From contig SBGD01000073.1 of NCBI GenBank assembly GCA_006226775.1, positions 41,715 to 105,714 of the forward strand: a stretch of DNA of 64,000 bases, in the 5' to 3' direction. Both the position numbers and the translations under genes were made by a program. Position 1 is the first letter of the stretch; each line of letters begins with the position of its first letter. The notes beneath the pieces were generated by a model. It saw only the letters and a list, made by a program, of their open reading frames with translations, had not been told where the DNA came from and did no database searches. The stretch comes from Paracoccaceae bacterium (GTDB lineage: Bacteria; Pseudomonadota; Alphaproteobacteria; Rhodobacterales; Rhodobacteraceae). Below, piece after piece: positions 63,155 to 64,000 of the stretch.

Positions 63155-64000
63155 TCACCCGTTGAGTTTGCGAAGGCGCGCCGTGACCGACAGGCCATGC
63201 GCTTGGAGACTTTCCGACCGCGCCAGCACCTCGGCCGCCGGGCCGCAGGCACGCAGCGCGTCGGGCGACATCTTCGAGATCGTCGTGCGTTTCATGAAAT
63301 CCAGCACCGAGAGGCCGGAGGAAAACCGCGCCGAGCGGGCGGTGGGCAGCACGTGGTTCGGCCCGCCGACATAGTCGCCGATCGCCTCGGGCGTCCATTG
63401 GCCGAGAAAGATCGCGCCGGCATGGGTGATCTTCTCGCTCAGCGCCTCGGGGTCGGCGGTGCACAACTCGAGGTGCTCGGGCGCGATCCGGTTCGACAGC
63501 GCCGCCGCCTCGTCGAGGTCGCGCACGGTGATCACCGCGCCGAAATCGCGCCAGCTTGCCCCGGCAATCGCCCGGCGGTCCAGCGTTTCCAGCCGCTTGT
63601 CCACCGCCTCGGCCACCGCCTGGCCGAAGGCGGCGTCGTCGGTGATGAGCAGCGCCTGCGCGCTCTCGTCGTGCTCGGCCTGGCTCATCAGGTCGAGGGC
63701 GATCCAGTCGGGGTCGTTGTCGCGGTCGGCGATCACCAGGATTTCCGACGGGCCGGCAATCATGTCGATGCCGACCTTGCCGAAGACCCGGCGCTTGGCC
63801 GCGGCGACATAGGCATTGCCCGGGCCGGTGATCTTGTCGACCGGGGCGATACTCTGCGTGCCATAGGCCAGCGCCGCAATCGCCTGCGCCCCGCCGATGC
63901 GGTAGATCTCGTCCACCCCGGCCAGCCGCGCGGCATAGAGTACCAGCGGGTTGACCACCCCGTCGGGCGTCGGCACGCAGATCGCCAGCCGCGCGACCCC
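63155..64000 (-). CDS. hisD: Histidinol dehydrogenase, N-terminus cut by window edge
   Basis: The product oxidises histidinol to histidine in the last two steps of histidine synthesis. The visible C-terminal part (about 281 codons) has 'YRIGGAQAIAALAYGTQSI', 'PVDKITGPGNAYVAAAKRRVFG', the zinc-ligand 'QAEHDESAQ' segment, and 'APEHLELCTADPEAL' with 'GGPNHVLPTARSARFSSGLSVLDFMKRTT'. The frame runs on past the edge, so the track entry starting at 63976 is only an internal GTG. An ArsC-like gene follows 5 bp downstream. Confidence 0.97.
   Translation of the reverse strand, partial: GVARLAICVPTPDGVVNPLVLYAARLAGVDEIYRIGGAQAIAALAYGTQSIAPVDKITGPGNAYVAAAKRRVFGKVGIDMIAGPSEILVIADRDNDPDWIALDLMSQAEHDESAQALLITDDAAFGQAVAEAVDKRLETLDRRAIAGASWRDFGAVITVRDLDEAAALSNRIAPEHLELCTADPEALSEKITHAGAIFLGQWTPEAIGDYVGGPNHVLPTARSARFSSGLSVLDFMKRTTISKMSPDALRACGPAAEVLARSESLQAHGLSVTARLRKLNG

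Overview
The window is a stretch of high-GC alphaproteobacterial chromosome, most likely from a marine or soil member of the Rhodobacterales (Roseobacter/Rhodobacter relatives). Family-level cues are the leuS-lptE-holA and dnaX-ybaB-recR arrangements, a Rhodobacter-type beta-barrel porin, DUF1127, DUF2125 and DUF3576 proteins, and short dispersed GC-rich intergenic repeats. I see no insertion sequence, prophage, CRISPR array or rRNA. One tRNA gene, tRNA-Arg(CCT), is present. Most lines of the ORF track are antisense or out-of-frame shadows, as expected at this base composition. Genes running off either edge are missing from the track and were read directly from the sequence.

Layout. 1-5023: an RND efflux pump and its periplasmic adaptor (minus). 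5110-6502: moaB and a uracil-DNA glycosylase (minus). 6600-11090: a pyrimidine and phospholipid operon, with pyrB, three small membrane-protein genes and one micro-ORF, a dihydroorotase-like gene lacking catalytic residues, and plsY. 11193-19933: a secreted protein, then recR, a TraB/GumN-type gene, ybaB and dnaX (minus), followed by leuS, lptE and holA (plus). 20153-23930: a GST, a DUF1127 protein, a YcaQ-like protein and a LacI-type regulator. 24168-24244: tRNA-Arg. 24586-34192: an orphan solute-binding protein, a LysR regulator, and a divergent operon encoding an aldehyde dehydrogenase, an M19-like protein, a BCCT transporter, a 558-aa protein of unknown function, a DUF3726 protein and a RidA protein. 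34302-36650: a UDP-glucuronate epimerase and ugd. 36720-43358: the homoprotocatechuate (hpa) meta-cleavage cluster with an embedded aromatic amino-acid decarboxylase. 43461-46132: a periplasmic molybdopterin-fold protein and a hybrid histidine kinase. 46320-64000: housekeeping and accessory genes, namely a YggS-type PLP protein, a porin, DUF3576, NlpC/P60, a leucyl aminopeptidase, a carbonic anhydrase, a divergent pair of related small proteins, asd, an MFS carrier, a flavoprotein, MscS, HNH, SpoIIAA-like, an enoyl-CoA hydratase, an SDR, DUF2125, an ArsC-like protein and hisD.

How the genes work together. The hpa genes encode the steps from ring cleavage of homoprotocatechuate to hydration of the ring-opened product; the upstream hydroxylase and the terminal aldolase are not in the window. 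The embedded decarboxylase suggests entry from tyrosine or DOPA by way of the amines. The 27-34 kb operon looks like uptake plus oxidation of an unidentified nitrogenous compound. It is flanked by a LysR gene, and two near-identical dyads lie in the divergent promoter region. It is the best candidate here for an undescribed pathway. Other points of interest are a dihydroorotase homologue missing its metal-binding HxH, an ATT start codon supported by a strong ribosome-binding site, and a molybdopterin-fold protein without its metal-binding cysteine next to a hybrid kinase.
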